DNA of 64,000 bases from Prochlorococcus sp. AG-402-N21 (GTDB lineage: Bacteria; Cyanobacteriota; Cyanobacteriia; PCC-6307; Cyanobiaceae), in the NCBI GenBank assembly GCA_003216435.1, contig QCIW01000004.1, forward strand, positions 28,429 through 92,428, read 5' to 3'. Made by a program: the position numbers and the translations under genes. This document shows positions 19,835 through 27,908 of the stretch, one piece after another; positions within the stretch are counted from its first letter, which is position 1, and each line of letters starts with the position of its first letter. A model generated the notes under the pieces. The model was not told where the DNA came from and searched no databases. It worked only from the letters and a program-made list of their open reading frames with translations.

Positions 19835-20694
19835 AAGTTCAGATTAATCATGAATTGAAATATGTTTATGAAAAAGATGTTTCTCTTGGAGAACATAGGA
19901 TTTGTTTGAAACCTAGGTCTTACGGGTTTCAGCAACTTAGAACTTTTAATCTTCATATCCACCCTAATCCCTATGAAATCTTTCCGCTGGTCTCGCAAGA
20001 TGGTGATGAAATATATAGCGTTAAATTTGAAGGACTTACAAAGTCTTTATTAATCAAAGCAAGTAGTGAAATTGAAACGGAGCAACATCCAGATATATAT
20101 ATGCGCTTAGGCAATCAAGAACTAACACTACCTTATTCACAAGGTGAATTGCCCACCTCATTATCTGGATTTCTAGAAGGATGGCTACCCAATGGTCAAC
20201 ATGATCCAGCTGCTGTTGAAATTGCGCAAGAAGCACTCACTGGACTTAATAGTGACCCCTTAACTTTTATAAATCAACTAATTCAAGTCATTAAGGAGCG
20301 GGTGAAGTATACAGAAAGGCATATTGGCCCTGCTTGGCCTGCAGGTAGAACCCTGAGAGAAAGAGTTGGATCATGTAGAGACTTAGCGATTTTAATGATG
20401 GAAGCTTGTAGGTGTGTTGGTATTCCTAGTCGTTTTGTAAGTGGTTATCAATTGCTAGAACCTCCTCCAGATAAATATGAGCTTCATGCTTGGACTGAAA
20501 TTTATTTACCAGGTTCAGGTTGGAGAGGTTTTGATCCAAGTAATAATGGAATTATTAATGAAAACTATATAACTTTAGTTACATCATCTAAATCTGAATC
20601 AGCGGCACCAGTGAGTGGAAGTTTTGTAGGACCTCCATTAATGAGAAATCATTTAAAATGGTCTATAGCTTTGTCGTCTAGATTAGATTCTTGA
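19831..20694 (+). CDS. Transglutaminase-like protease/peptidase with N-terminal beta domain
   Basis: A 287-aa protein with the bacterial transglutaminase N-terminal domain (about 1-80) and the papain-like transglutaminase core. The catalytic triad is visible: Cys in GSCRDLAILMMEACR (about residue 181), His in HAWTEIYLP and Asp in WRGFDPSNN. It is intracellular (no signal peptide). With the permuted ATP-grasp and alpha-E proteins it forms the third member of a conserved set, where it is thought to act as a peptidase or amide-transfer enzyme on the ATP-grasp product. Start ATG overlaps the alpha-E stop, supporting translational coupling. Confidence 0.92.
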   Translation: MKVQINHELKYVYEKDVSLGEHRICLKPRSYGFQQLRTFNLHIHPNPYEIFPLVSQDGDEIYSVKFEGLTKSLLIKASSEIETEQHPDIYMRLGNQELTLPYSQGELPTSLSGFLEGWLPNGQHDPAAVEIAQEALTGLNSDPLTFINQLIQVIKERVKYTERHIGPAWPAGRTLRERVGSCRDLAILMMEACRCVGIPSRFVSGYQLLEPPPDKYELHAWTEIYLPGSGWRGFDPSNNGIINENYITLVTSSKSESAAPVSGSFVGPPLMRNHLKWSIALSSRLDS

Positions 20695-20695
20695 A

Positions 20696-21238
20696 TTAGT
20701 ATTTAAAAGAAATTAACTTATTTTCATTTGTAGCAGATAATGAAAATTTATCTTCTTTTACTTTGTTAACTTTTCCTTTATCCCAATACCAAATTACGGG
20801 GATCTCTTTTCTTGCATTTATTAACTCGAGCTTATTTTGTATGTTTATAGGGTTAAATTCTTTTTCCGAATTAAATAATTTATCTCTAATAGCTTGATTC
20901 AAGACAATGCTACCTTTTTGTCCTGAAATTGATCGGTGGTAAGTCCCTATAGGGATTTGAAGAGCACCCATTTCTCTTTTTAAGTAAATTACGTGGTGCG
21001 GTTCATCCCAACTTGGGTTTAACAATGTAAATGTACGACTTCCTTCAATCACTAAATTATTATCAACTTGATGATTGTGAATATAATATTTTTCATCAGC
21101 TCCAATCCCAGGAGGAGATATTGCTCCATTTCTATGAATAACAATATCGGTACCATTTGAGTTTTTTATATCTGCATCAAAAAAAGTAACATTTGGTGTC
21201 TCTCTAAAAATCTGAATTGGAATAAAATTGAGGTTCAT
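20696..21238 (-). CDS. Cupin-like hypothetical protein
   Basis: A 180-aa protein with no signal peptide. The central part looks like a single cupin barrel: YYIHNHQVDNNLVIEGSRTF contains a first His-rich strand, and ALQIPIGTYHRSISGQKGSIVL contains a second, followed by LNQAIRDK. Cupins bind metals and cover many enzymes and sensors, so the substrate cannot be inferred. The C-terminal 50 residues contain an aromatic IWYWDKGKV patch. Its stop is 1 bp from the stop of the transglutaminase gene on the other strand, so it converges on the ATP-grasp operon but is not part of it. Confidence 0.65.
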   Translation of the reverse strand: MNLNFIPIQIFRETPNVTFFDADIKNSNGTDIVIHRNGAISPPGIGADEKYYIHNHQVDNNLVIEGSRTFTLLNPSWDEPHHVIYLKREMGALQIPIGTYHRSISGQKGSIVLNQAIRDKLFNSEKEFNPINIQNKLELINARKEIPVIWYWDKGKVNKVKEDKFSLSATNENKLISFKY

Positions 21239-21713
21239 AGTTTAGTTTGATCGATTTGATTTATATTCCGGTAAAGAAAAATTTATGATTAATAATAATT
21301 ATATAAAAAGGCAATAAAATTAAACTCATCATAGCGAGCCTACCATTTATCAATTCAGCTCGCTTGAGGAAATGAAAATTCAATTTTCTCTTTAATTTCT
21401 CCATTTATAACTAAGAAGAAATTTAAGTGATGTGTAAAATAATACCTTCACTTATTAATGCTCCTAATATTTTGATTAAAATAATCTAATAGTGTAATTA
21501 ATATTACTTTTTAAATCCATATACCTGACGATTAGTTCTTTAATTGAAACCTAATCTCTATTTCTGAATTGAAGTTAGCCTAATTTTGTGTTCTCATCGT
21601 CGATTGATTTTACGTTCAATATGGATATTTAGATAGTCTGAAAAATTAGTTTTAGTTGATACAGAATCATTCAATACCTGCATATACTCTATTCATGTTT
21701 GTGATGCTCTCAA
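21239..21713. other. Intergenic region, no recognisable gene
   Basis: About 475 bp of AT-rich DNA between the divergently oriented cupin-like gene and a tiny reading frame. I find no long open frame, strong hairpin or repeat. It may hold promoters for both sides. Confidence 0.5.
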
Positions 21714-21863
21714 ATGATGCAACAGCAACATGACCAAAAGCAAGTACTTATTCAAGCAGCATTAGATGCTTTTCAGAAACTTCCTATTCAAGGAAAATCG
21801 TGGTTTCCCGCAATAGAGGAAGATTCTTCTGATTATTCCTGGGGCTATGAATTTGATCGTTGA
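21714..21863 (+). CDS. Small hypothetical protein, 49 aa
   Basis: The frame opens with two consecutive ATG codons (21714 and 21717) and ends with a TGA at 21861-21863. The product is soluble and polar: an N-terminal Gln/His-rich helix (MMQQQHDQKQVLIQAAL), then an aromatic acidic tail (FPAIEEDSSDYSWGYEF). Codon use looks normal, suggesting a real small gene, but no family is recognised. A small membrane protein follows 38 bp downstream on the same strand. Confidence 0.55.
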   Translation: MMQQQHDQKQVLIQAALDAFQKLPIQGKSWFPAIEEDSSDYSWGYEFDR

Positions 21864-21901
21864 TAAGAGTTTTTAGGTTTCAAAATATACCCTTAAAGAT
21901 T

Positions 21902-22129
21902 ATGAGGCATGTAATTTTCAGGTATATAGCAAGTTTATTATTTCTTTTTTCTCATGGTCTTTTAGTTTTAGATCATTTAGGTATTGGAGCTGCTTTACAT
22001 GGAATAGGAGAAGTATTTTTTGCTCCTTGGGCGATTAGGCAAAGAGCTTGGGATTTAGTTTTCATCGCTTTGTTATTTGGAGTTGTTGATTTATGGGGAA
22101 CATTGAAGTTTGGCATTGACTTTTTTTGA
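21902..22129 (+). CDS. Small membrane protein, 75 aa
   Basis: The protein starts at ATG 21902 and has two hydrophobic stretches (IASLLFLFSHGLLVLDHLGIG and LVFIALLFGVVDLWG) separated by a short loop with AIRQRAWD. An upstream in-frame TTG (21860) would overlap the stop of the previous 49-aa gene and add 14 residues; I prefer the ATG. It converges with the conserved hypothetical at 22139, 9 bp apart. Function unknown. Confidence 0.6.
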   Translation: MRHVIFRYIASLLFLFSHGLLVLDHLGIGAALHGIGEVFFAPWAIRQRAWDLVFIALLFGVVDLWGTLKFGIDFF

Positions 22130-22138
22130 GATATACAA

Positions 22139-22435
22139 TTAATTTGATCTTTCATCTAGAGAATGGTCACTTATTAACTTTGCAAGGTGTTTAGTTCTAG
22201 AGGCTTTTGTTGGCCTTGACGCATCAAGTACAGCAGCACAACATAAGTGCCAGCTTGAACCATTTGCTAAATCAAGTTGGCTAGCGATATCGTTTGGTGC
22301 AGGGGAGAAAGAAGTTATTTCTTGAATGTGTTGAATAGTTTCCCAGAGTTCGGCCTCTAAAAAATCCAGCTCTACTTTTGAGAGAAGTCTTGTTGCAACA
22401 AAATCTTCTACTAATCCAGTTAGTTCAAGGTTCAT
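22139..22435 (-). CDS. Conserved hypothetical protein, 98 aa
   Basis: A soluble 98-aa protein, mostly helical by its pattern (ATRLLSKVELDFLEAELWETIQHIQEI), with a CC pair in WHLCCAAVLDASRP and a basic region KASRTKHLAKLI. No motif identifies a function. It starts at ATG 22435. It looks like a picocyanobacterial conserved hypothetical, but I cannot name a family. Confidence 0.65.
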   Translation of the reverse strand: MNLELTGLVEDFVATRLLSKVELDFLEAELWETIQHIQEITSFSPAPNDIASQLDLANGSSWHLCCAAVLDASRPTKASRTKHLAKLISDHSLDERSN

Positions 22436-22847
22436 AAAACCATCATCTCATTTTAGTTATTATTTTCTAGTAACATTGACTATTTCTTCAAACACTTTAC
22501 CAAGAACAACAATGTATCTTATGCGACTGACTTCTTTGTATAGATGATCTCAGAAGAAAAGATAGACAAATCAGCAATTGTAAAGCTATATCCAACGAAG
22601 AGGCTTTCATTTCGCATTAGTTTGCCAATAATTGGTCGATGGTGCTTTAAGTAATTTGTAGTTAAATCGTGAATTCTTTGAATGCCTCTAAATACCTAGT
22701 TAATGATTGCGAAAGGTTTTCTTAGTTTTTTAAGACCTCCCATACTTCAGTTTAGTCTCTAGATCATTTGCAATATTTTTGTGATTAGGGATATCATTCT
22801 TAGCATCACTACAAGCATTAGATATAATTAATTGATTAAATTTTTGA
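22436..22847. other. Intergenic region, no recognisable gene
   Basis: About 410 bp of AT-rich DNA between a minus-strand and a plus-strand gene, so it should hold two promoters. No open frame of note, no strong stem-loop and no repeat were seen. Confidence 0.5.
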
Positions 22848-23273
22848 ATGGATTTAATTATTAATTCTAAATTAGTTGTTCCATCTCAAGAGATTTCTTG
22901 GAGGTTTTCACGTTCTTCGGGCGTAGGTGGACAGAATGTAAATAAACTAGATAGTAGAGTAGAGATTATTTTTAAAATAGAGCGATCTAAAGTTTTATCC
23001 GCATATCAGAAATTTAGAATTAAAGAACAATATAAAAAAAAATTAGTAAATGGTTGTATTTGCATTGCTGTAGAGGATAAGCGTTCACAATATCAAAATA
23101 GGCAATTAGCACGAGCTAGATTGGCTTCTATTTTGCGGGATCTTTTAAAGGCACCTCCCAAGAAGAGAGTAGAAACTAAACCTACATTTTCATCTCAACG
23201 AAAGAGACTCGACTCTAAAAAGAAACGAGGTGAACTAAAGAAGAAAAGACTAACAAGAATAGATTATTCGTAA
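22848..23273 (+). CDS. arfB: Peptidyl-tRNA hydrolase ArfB / release-factor-like protein
   Basis: The 141-aa protein has the release-factor GGQ loop in SRSSGVGGQNVNKLDSRVEI (about residues 23-42), which hydrolyses the ester bond of peptidyl-tRNA, and a basic C-terminal tail (SQRKRLDSKKKRGELKKKR). It lacks the codon-recognition domain of RF1/RF2. This is the layout of ArfB (YaeJ), which rescues stalled ribosomes by inserting its tail in the empty mRNA channel. The same window encodes tmRNA, the main rescue pathway, so this would be a backup. Confidence 0.9.
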   Translation: MDLIINSKLVVPSQEISWRFSRSSGVGGQNVNKLDSRVEIIFKIERSKVLSAYQKFRIKEQYKKKLVNGCICIAVEDKRSQYQNRQLARARLASILRDLLKAPPKKRVETKPTFSSQRKRLDSKKKRGELKKKRLTRIDYS

Positions 23274-23790
23274 GTAGATTATATATACTCTCTCTTTGCA
23301 GCTCTTGCTGACCTTTTTTTTCATATAACGAATGCATGTTATCAATCCCTCTTTGTGAAGTTAACTTCATCTTTTGTTTTAATGTCGAAAATTTTGAGAC
23401 GTATTAAATGATCGACTTCTTCAGCCTCTTTAGGTAAGGCTCATTATATATATATGGCGCAATTAAATGTGCGCATTTCGCTTTGATATCAAAGGTATTC
23501 TTATACAAGTGATTTTTATAGTGACCTTCACTAAGAAATGAATCTATTTTGGAAGTTGAGTAAAAGCGGGGATTTGCGGAATAGAAGCTATTATTCCTGA
23601 TTTTGAGGATTATTACGGAGGCGAAAATCAGTGAGATTCAATTAAAATTGGCTTTTAGCGTATAAATAAATAATTCTAGGAATAAATTCTCAAAGTCAAA
23701 AAAAGCAATATTGTTTGGAGGAATTTTATCAATATCACATCATGTCAATATTTTCGTGTTTTAAGACTGACAAAACTATTTTTAGGAGTA
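23274..23790. other. Intergenic region upstream of the small-RNA pair
   Basis: About 517 bp without a credible protein gene. It contains a short hairpin-forming sequence GCGCA-attaaatg-TGCGC near 23457-23475 and AT-rich DNA. The promoter of the Yfr1-like RNA should lie at its right end. Confidence 0.45.
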
Positions 23791-23801
23791 ACAATGTAAT
23801 T

Positions 23802-23875
23802 ACAGGACAACTCCTCACACAATCGTTCTGTTGCAAAAAAGCACTTAGGTTCACAATTGGACTAGGTGCTTTTTT
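23802..23875 (+). ncRNA. yfr1: Yfr1-like small RNA
   Basis: The sequence ACTCCTCACAC at 23810-23820 is the ultraconserved core of the cyanobacterial Yfr1 RNA. Here it lies in the loop of a 7-bp stem (ACAGGAC 23802-23808 with GTTCTGT 23825-23831, one G-U pair) and is followed by a strong terminator hairpin at 23835-23875. Canonical Yfr1 places the motif between two hairpins, so this arrangement is slightly different and the 5' end is not certain. Yfr1 is known to repress mRNAs such as those of outer-membrane porins by antisense pairing through this motif. No protein is encoded here. Confidence 0.65.
23835..23875 (+). terminator. Rho-independent terminator of the Yfr1-like RNA
   Basis: Stem GCACTTAG (23841-23848) pairs with CTAGGTGC (23862-23869, one G-U pair), preceded by six A and followed by six T. 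The A/T flanks also make it possible as a terminator in both directions. Confidence 0.85.
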
Positions 23876-23903
23876 AATGGGGGGGGGTTGTTAAATAGAC
23901 ACT

Positions 23904-23909
23904 TATAAG
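23904..23909 (+). promoter_or_regulatory. Probable -10 box of the Yfr2-family RNA
   Basis: TATAAG lies about 7 bp before the predicted RNA start near 23916. No good -35 box is seen at the right distance; a run of nine G lies just upstream. Confidence 0.45.
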
Positions 23910-23915
23910 TAAAAA

Positions 23916-24008
23916 TACTTGTGTGAGGAGTAAGATCCTTTGAGCAGTGGAAACCTGGAAACACGCGCTCAAGATCTACAAAAAACCCGCTCTAAAGCGG
24001 GTTTTTTT
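23916..24008 (+). ncRNA. yfr2: Yfr2-family (Cyano-1) small RNA
   Basis: A hairpin with stem TTGAGC (23940-23945) / GCTCAA (23967-23972), extendable by an outer GATC/GATC pair, carries a loop with two GGAAAC repeats (GTGGAAACCTGGAAACACGC), the hallmark of the Yfr2 family. A GC-rich terminator follows. The unpaired 5' region contains GTGTGAGGAGT (23921-23931), exactly complementary to the core of the Yfr1-like RNA just upstream. Yfr2 family members are abundant in picocyanobacteria, and interaction with Yfr1 has been reported in Prochlorococcus. The 5' end is inferred from the -10 box. Confidence 0.8.
23984..24008 (+). terminator. Rho-independent terminator of the Yfr2-family RNA
   Basis: AACCCGCT (23984-23991) pairs with AGCGGGTT (23996-24003) around a CTAA loop, followed by a run of T. 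Confidence 0.92.
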
Positions 24009-24091
24009 GTAGATTTTTTACATAAGAATTCTGTGTTATACAAATATTTCGAATATCCTTCCTATTATTTTCAGTATTTCAAACAAAGCAA

Positions 24092-24331
24092 ATGATTAAG
24101 GACAAGAAAAAAGACAAGAAAAAATGTAAGAAGAAAGGCAAAATAATGCTTGCTTATGGAGTGTGTCAATTAGGTTCGAGATTAGTGTCTGCTTGTGCAT
24201 TGTTGGTAATAGCTTTTGGGCTGAGTGAACTTAGAAAAGAATCAAAACTTTTCAATCAATGTGTTGAAGAAGTCAGAGAGAATAGTCAGAGCTACTCAGC
24301 TTCTGTTCATTTTTGCCATGGGGGTAGTTAA
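24092..24331 (+). CDS. Small membrane protein with Cys-containing C-terminal motif, 79 aa
   Basis: The N-terminus is very lysine-rich (MIKDKKKDKKKCKKKGK), then one transmembrane stretch (LVSACALLVIAFGLSEL), then a conserved-looking tail NQCVEEVRENSQSYSASVHFCHGGS with two cysteines. That tail resembles a group of small picocyanobacterial proteins ending in a CVEE...AV.FC.GG pattern, known to me only as uncharacterised. A later ATG (24147, MLAYGVCQLG) could be the real start and would remove the lysine-rich part. Function unknown. Confidence 0.6.
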   Translation: MIKDKKKDKKKCKKKGKIMLAYGVCQLGSRLVSACALLVIAFGLSELRKESKLFNQCVEEVRENSQSYSASVHFCHGGS

Positions 24332-24395
24332 TGATAATTATTATTAATGATCCCTAGTTATATTTTTGAGTCTATTCAATTAAGCTTCGTTGAAT

Positions 24396-24932
24396 TTAAA
24401 ATTCTGCAATTGAGTTAATCAGTTCATCAACTTTTCCCCAGTCTGTTAGTTCGTACACTTGAGATATATCTTTTGGACCATTTGTAATAACCATTATAAA
24501 TAATATTGCTAATTTATTTGCACAGTCCAGACTTGGATAATCCAATCTACCTGCAAAAACACCTTTAATTGTTGGCTCCCAATTTACTTTCTTTAGAAAT
24601 TTGACTATATATGGATTAGTTTCTGGAGTATTTTTCTCCGCTTTCCTTGCGGTCAAATTTAATGAGAAGAATGCCGTTTTCTTTGTTTCTAGGATTTTTT
24701 TATTATTATTAATAAATTCATAAACATTTTTTCTATGATAACCATAACGAACACTTGCTCCAATAACTATTTCATTAAAATCTTCTATTTTATATAAATC
24801 AGATTCCTCTATGGAAGATATGGTGACTTCCTTTTTTTTCTTTAATTTCTCAATTGCATATTCACAAATATTTTTTGTATGACCATCAACAGTAGAGTAT
24901 AAAATTAAAAGTTTAGATTTTTTTTGAGTCAC
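24396..24932 (-). CDS. hemG: Protoporphyrinogen IX oxidase, HemG type (flavodoxin-like)
   Basis: This 178-aa flavodoxin-fold protein starts KLLILYSTVDGHTKNI, the FMN phosphate-binding loop, and contains IGASVRYGYHRKNVYEF and FSLNLTARKAEKNTPETN, blocks typical of E. coli HemG. HemG oxidises protoporphyrinogen IX to protoporphyrin IX for heme and chlorophyll synthesis, coupled to a membrane quinone. Most cyanobacteria use the unrelated HemJ, so HemG here may be a lateral acquisition or lineage-specific replacement. The start codon is GTG (24932). It stands alone between small hypothetical genes. Confidence 0.82.
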   Translation of the reverse strand: MTQKKSKLLILYSTVDGHTKNICEYAIEKLKKKKEVTISSIEESDLYKIEDFNEIVIGASVRYGYHRKNVYEFINNNKKILETKKTAFFSLNLTARKAEKNTPETNPYIVKFLKKVNWEPTIKGVFAGRLDYPSLDCANKLAILFIMVITNGPKDISQVYELTDWGKVDELINSIAEF

Positions 24933-25318
24933 TTGGGGTCAGTTTACGCTTTTTTTATCTTAGTTATAAGAGGGCTCAAAATTTCGAATTATCAATTTCT
25001 ATGAATTTTGTAATCTATTCTGTATTTCCTCTTTCCTTTATAAAATACGATTTTTTCATCAAGAAATTTTCTTACATAAAACTTTGCTTACATTCTAATT
25101 TATTTTTTTAATTAATTATTTTTATATCTCATCATAATCTAATCATTTTATGGCTTACCTTTTTTTTCAATTGACTTATTAATCGAGACTTCTTTTCTGC
25201 AATAATTGAGCTCTGTAATTTGATTGTAGAAATCGAAAGCTCTTGTTTTTTTAATTTTTTACGGAAGAATAAGCATATATCCAACTTTTTGCTCTTCTAT
25301 GAGTAATTACCTAATGAT
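24933..25318. other. Intergenic region, no recognisable gene
   Basis: About 386 bp of very AT-rich DNA between the divergent hemG and a small secreted-protein gene. I see no reading frame, repeat or obvious hairpin; it likely holds both promoters. Confidence 0.5.
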
Positions 25319-25534
25319 ATGAGACAAACAATTTCTTTTTTTTCTCACCTCATTGTTGCATTAATACTTTTAACTCCTTCTCTAGCTTTTGCTGAATCCA
25401 ATGGCTATAAAAATGCTATTACTGACAGGAGAATGCAAGAGTCAACTGCTCAAAAGTTACGAGGTTTAAATGCACAGTTGATAAGACTAGATAAAGTAGT
25501 TTCGGAAATAGTTTCTTCTAACCAAACCCTATAA
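25319..25534 (+). CDS. Small secreted hypothetical protein, 71 aa
   Basis: A signal peptide occupies about residues 1-25 (MRQTISFFSHLIVALILL ... SLAFA-ES). The mature peptide of about 46 residues is charged and helical (RRMQESTAQKLRGLNAQLIRL). No cysteines and no family recognised. It converges on the ABC exporter, 18 bp apart. Confidence 0.6.
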   Translation: MRQTISFFSHLIVALILLTPSLAFAESNGYKNAITDRRMQESTAQKLRGLNAQLIRLDKVVSEIVSSNQTL

Positions 25535-25552
25535 TAGGTTGATATTTAAATT

Positions 25553-27403
25553 TTAAATATTTATCAGATCTGTACTTTCCTTATTTTTTTCAGCAGAATC
25601 TATCATTTCAGAAAAACTTTTTGAGCTTTCAACTAATTCATCATATTTACCTGCTGCTTTTATTCGTCCATTCTCAAATTCATAAATACAATCGCATCTT
25701 TTGATAGTAGAAATTCTATGGGCAATTATTACCATTGTGCATCTTCTACCTATTAATTCTATAGCATCCATTACATCTGATTCGGTTTTACTATCAAGAG
25801 CACTAGTCGCTTCATCTAGAACTAGTAAATTAGAATTTCTATAGAATGCTCTTGCTAAAGCAATTCTTTGCCTTTGTCCACCTGATAATCTTATTCCATT
25901 ATCTCCGACGGAAGTATATAATCCCATAGGTAAGTCTGAAACAAGATCATCAATCTGAGCAGCTTTAAGAGAGTCCCAAACTCTATCTATATCTATATCT
26001 TTTATTTCAATACCAAACGCTACATTTTGAAGAATATTGCTACTTAAAAGGTTTATTACTTGTGGAACATAAGAACAACAAGCTTGCCAAGATTGTACTT
26101 CAGAATCAGTAAGCTCAACTCCATCTATTTCTAAAGAACCAAAAGTTGGGCGCAGCAAGCAAAGTAGTTGATTTGCTGTAGTTGTTTTGCCACTTCCAGT
26201 TTTACCAACAAATGCAATTCTTGAGCCTACGGGGATTGATATAGATATATTTTTAAGTACATAGCTTTCTGTGTTTGGATATTTATATTCGATATTATTT
26301 AATCGGATATTTTTCCTAGGTTCTAGTCCTTGTGGGGATGCAATATTTGGATTTCTAATATTCCTTCTTTGATTAGGCAACTCTATGAGATTTAGTGTTT
26401 CTTCGAGATCAGGTAATCCACTCCTAAGTGATGTTAAACCTTTAAACAAGTCTTGTAATGGAGGAGTTAACTTTAATGAGGCCACTGCAATTGTCGCAAC
26501 AAAAGGTACAATCTCCACTAGATTTGCGGGTTGTTTATTACTCAATAATGGGAATAAACCGACAGAAAATATTAGAGTTATTCCAAAAGGTTCAATTAAA
26601 GCTCTAGGAAATTCTGGAAATGTTTCTGCTTTCCATAAGAACGGTAAAGCATTTTCACCCGCTTTAGCATATTTCTTTTCAAAATAAAGCTCTGAGTGAG
26701 TTAAATGTACATCAGTAATTGTCTTAATAGACTCTGTTAAAACATCATTAGTTTCAGTTTCGAGGAGAATTCTTTCTCGATTAGCAAACCTTATGTATGG
26801 AGTTACTAATAAAGAAATACTTGCATAACATATAAGTAAGCAGAATATTAAATATAATGCTACAGGCTTACCTATAACTATTATTGCGATAAATATAAAA
26901 AAGATAATAAAAAATCCACTGCATATTTGTAATATGGGGAAGATAACTTTTTCAGATGCTCTTGATATATTAAGAAGGATTTTTGCTGATAAATCTGCAC
27001 TTTTTTTATCAAGAAAAAATTCATATTTTTGCTCCATCATTTTTTGCTGCGCAAGTTCTGATAGATCTAACCAAACAGATGCTTTTAGCTTTTCTTGACA
27101 GGCTCTTAGGAATAATCTAAGAAAAGACGCTAGCCAATTTATGCTTATATAAAGAATAACGAGCCATAAAACCTTTGTAATTGGATCATCGGGAACAAGA
27201 AGATCTTTAAATGGTATTGATGGTCTATTTGGTTGATCTACAACAATTGTAAATAACCGAGAGACTAGACCCACAACCAACAAATCAGCTAAACCTGTAA
27301 TGGCAGCAACAGGTAGAAGCAAAAATAATGATTGCTTTCTTTTCTTAGGTAGCGACTTAAAAAGACGCGCCAGAAGATTAAAGGTTTTACTACTTCTGAT
27401 CAT
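25553..27403 (-). CDS. ABC exporter, fused permease and ATPase
   Basis: The 616-aa half transporter has about six transmembrane helices in residues 1-330 and an ATPase domain at the C-terminus: Walker A GKTGSGKTTT, signature LSGGQRQRIALAR, Walker B LLVLDEATSALDS and the switch His in IIAHRIST. This is the type I exporter layout of MsbA/PglK relatives, which flip lipids, glycolipids or peptides; it has no C39 peptidase domain. The substrate cannot be told. It is the last of four minus-strand genes that begin with a Nif11-type peptide (28413), with gaps of 85-155 bp, so co-regulation is possible but not shown. Confidence 0.88.
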   Translation of the reverse strand: MIRSSKTFNLLARLFKSLPKKRKQSLFLLLPVAAITGLADLLVVGLVSRLFTIVVDQPNRPSIPFKDLLVPDDPITKVLWLVILYISINWLASFLRLFLRACQEKLKASVWLDLSELAQQKMMEQKYEFFLDKKSADLSAKILLNISRASEKVIFPILQICSGFFIIFFIFIAIIVIGKPVALYLIFCLLICYASISLLVTPYIRFANRERILLETETNDVLTESIKTITDVHLTHSELYFEKKYAKAGENALPFLWKAETFPEFPRALIEPFGITLIFSVGLFPLLSNKQPANLVEIVPFVATIAVASLKLTPPLQDLFKGLTSLRSGLPDLEETLNLIELPNQRRNIRNPNIASPQGLEPRKNIRLNNIEYKYPNTESYVLKNISISIPVGSRIAFVGKTGSGKTTTANQLLCLLRPTFGSLEIDGVELTDSEVQSWQACCSYVPQVINLLSSNILQNVAFGIEIKDIDIDRVWDSLKAAQIDDLVSDLPMGLYTSVGDNGIRLSGGQRQRIALARAFYRNSNLLVLDEATSALDSKTESDVMDAIELIGRRCTMVIIAHRISTIKRCDCIYEFENGRIKAAGKYDELVESSKSFSEMIDSAEKNKESTDLINI

Positions 27404-27558
27404 TCACTAAAATTACACAGTTATTTGTACGACTTTCGATTGCTCAGGCCAGTTCTATGGGTGTTTTCCCTAATAGGAAAGGATGAAGCAGAAGAAATAT
27501 AAAAGTTTTTTCCCTTTACTCCTAGATCGGAGAAGCTAATTTTTTAATATTTATATTA

Positions 27559-27816
27559 TTAGCTTCTGTGATTACAGGTTTGATAGGCTTGTAACAGAGC
27601 TAATTCATTAGATGATAAAGCTTTAGCTAATGAAGTTGTATTTGCAAGAATTTCTTTTTTTGCAAGTTCGATGCATCTATTTTTATATTTAGATTCTTGA
27701 ATAGTCGGATTAAGCCACCAACAGAAAATAAGAAGTAGTCCTCCGAATGTAACCACTCTCCTATGCTTTGCCCACCATTCATAACTATGTAAATCGAATG
27801 TGTTTTTCCAGTTCAT
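27559..27816 (-). CDS. Small membrane protein, 85 aa
   Basis: One transmembrane segment (VVTFGGLLLIFCWWLNP) follows a short aromatic N-terminus (MNWKNTFDLHSYEWWAKHRR), then a helical tail with two cysteines (NRCIELAKKEIL ... YQTCNHRS). The tail pattern loosely recalls the two-cysteine tail of the protein at 24092. It lies 155 bp upstream of the ABC exporter. No function recognised. Confidence 0.6.
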   Translation of the reverse strand: MNWKNTFDLHSYEWWAKHRRVVTFGGLLLIFCWWLNPTIQESKYKNRCIELAKKEILANTTSLAKALSSNELALLQAYQTCNHRS

Positions 27817-27908
27817 TAATCCTGTTAGAAAATAAGTAGATAGAGTTGTTACCCTATATATAGTTAAACAGATTTTTTGAAGTATATCTCTATTGAATCC
27901 TAAAATAT

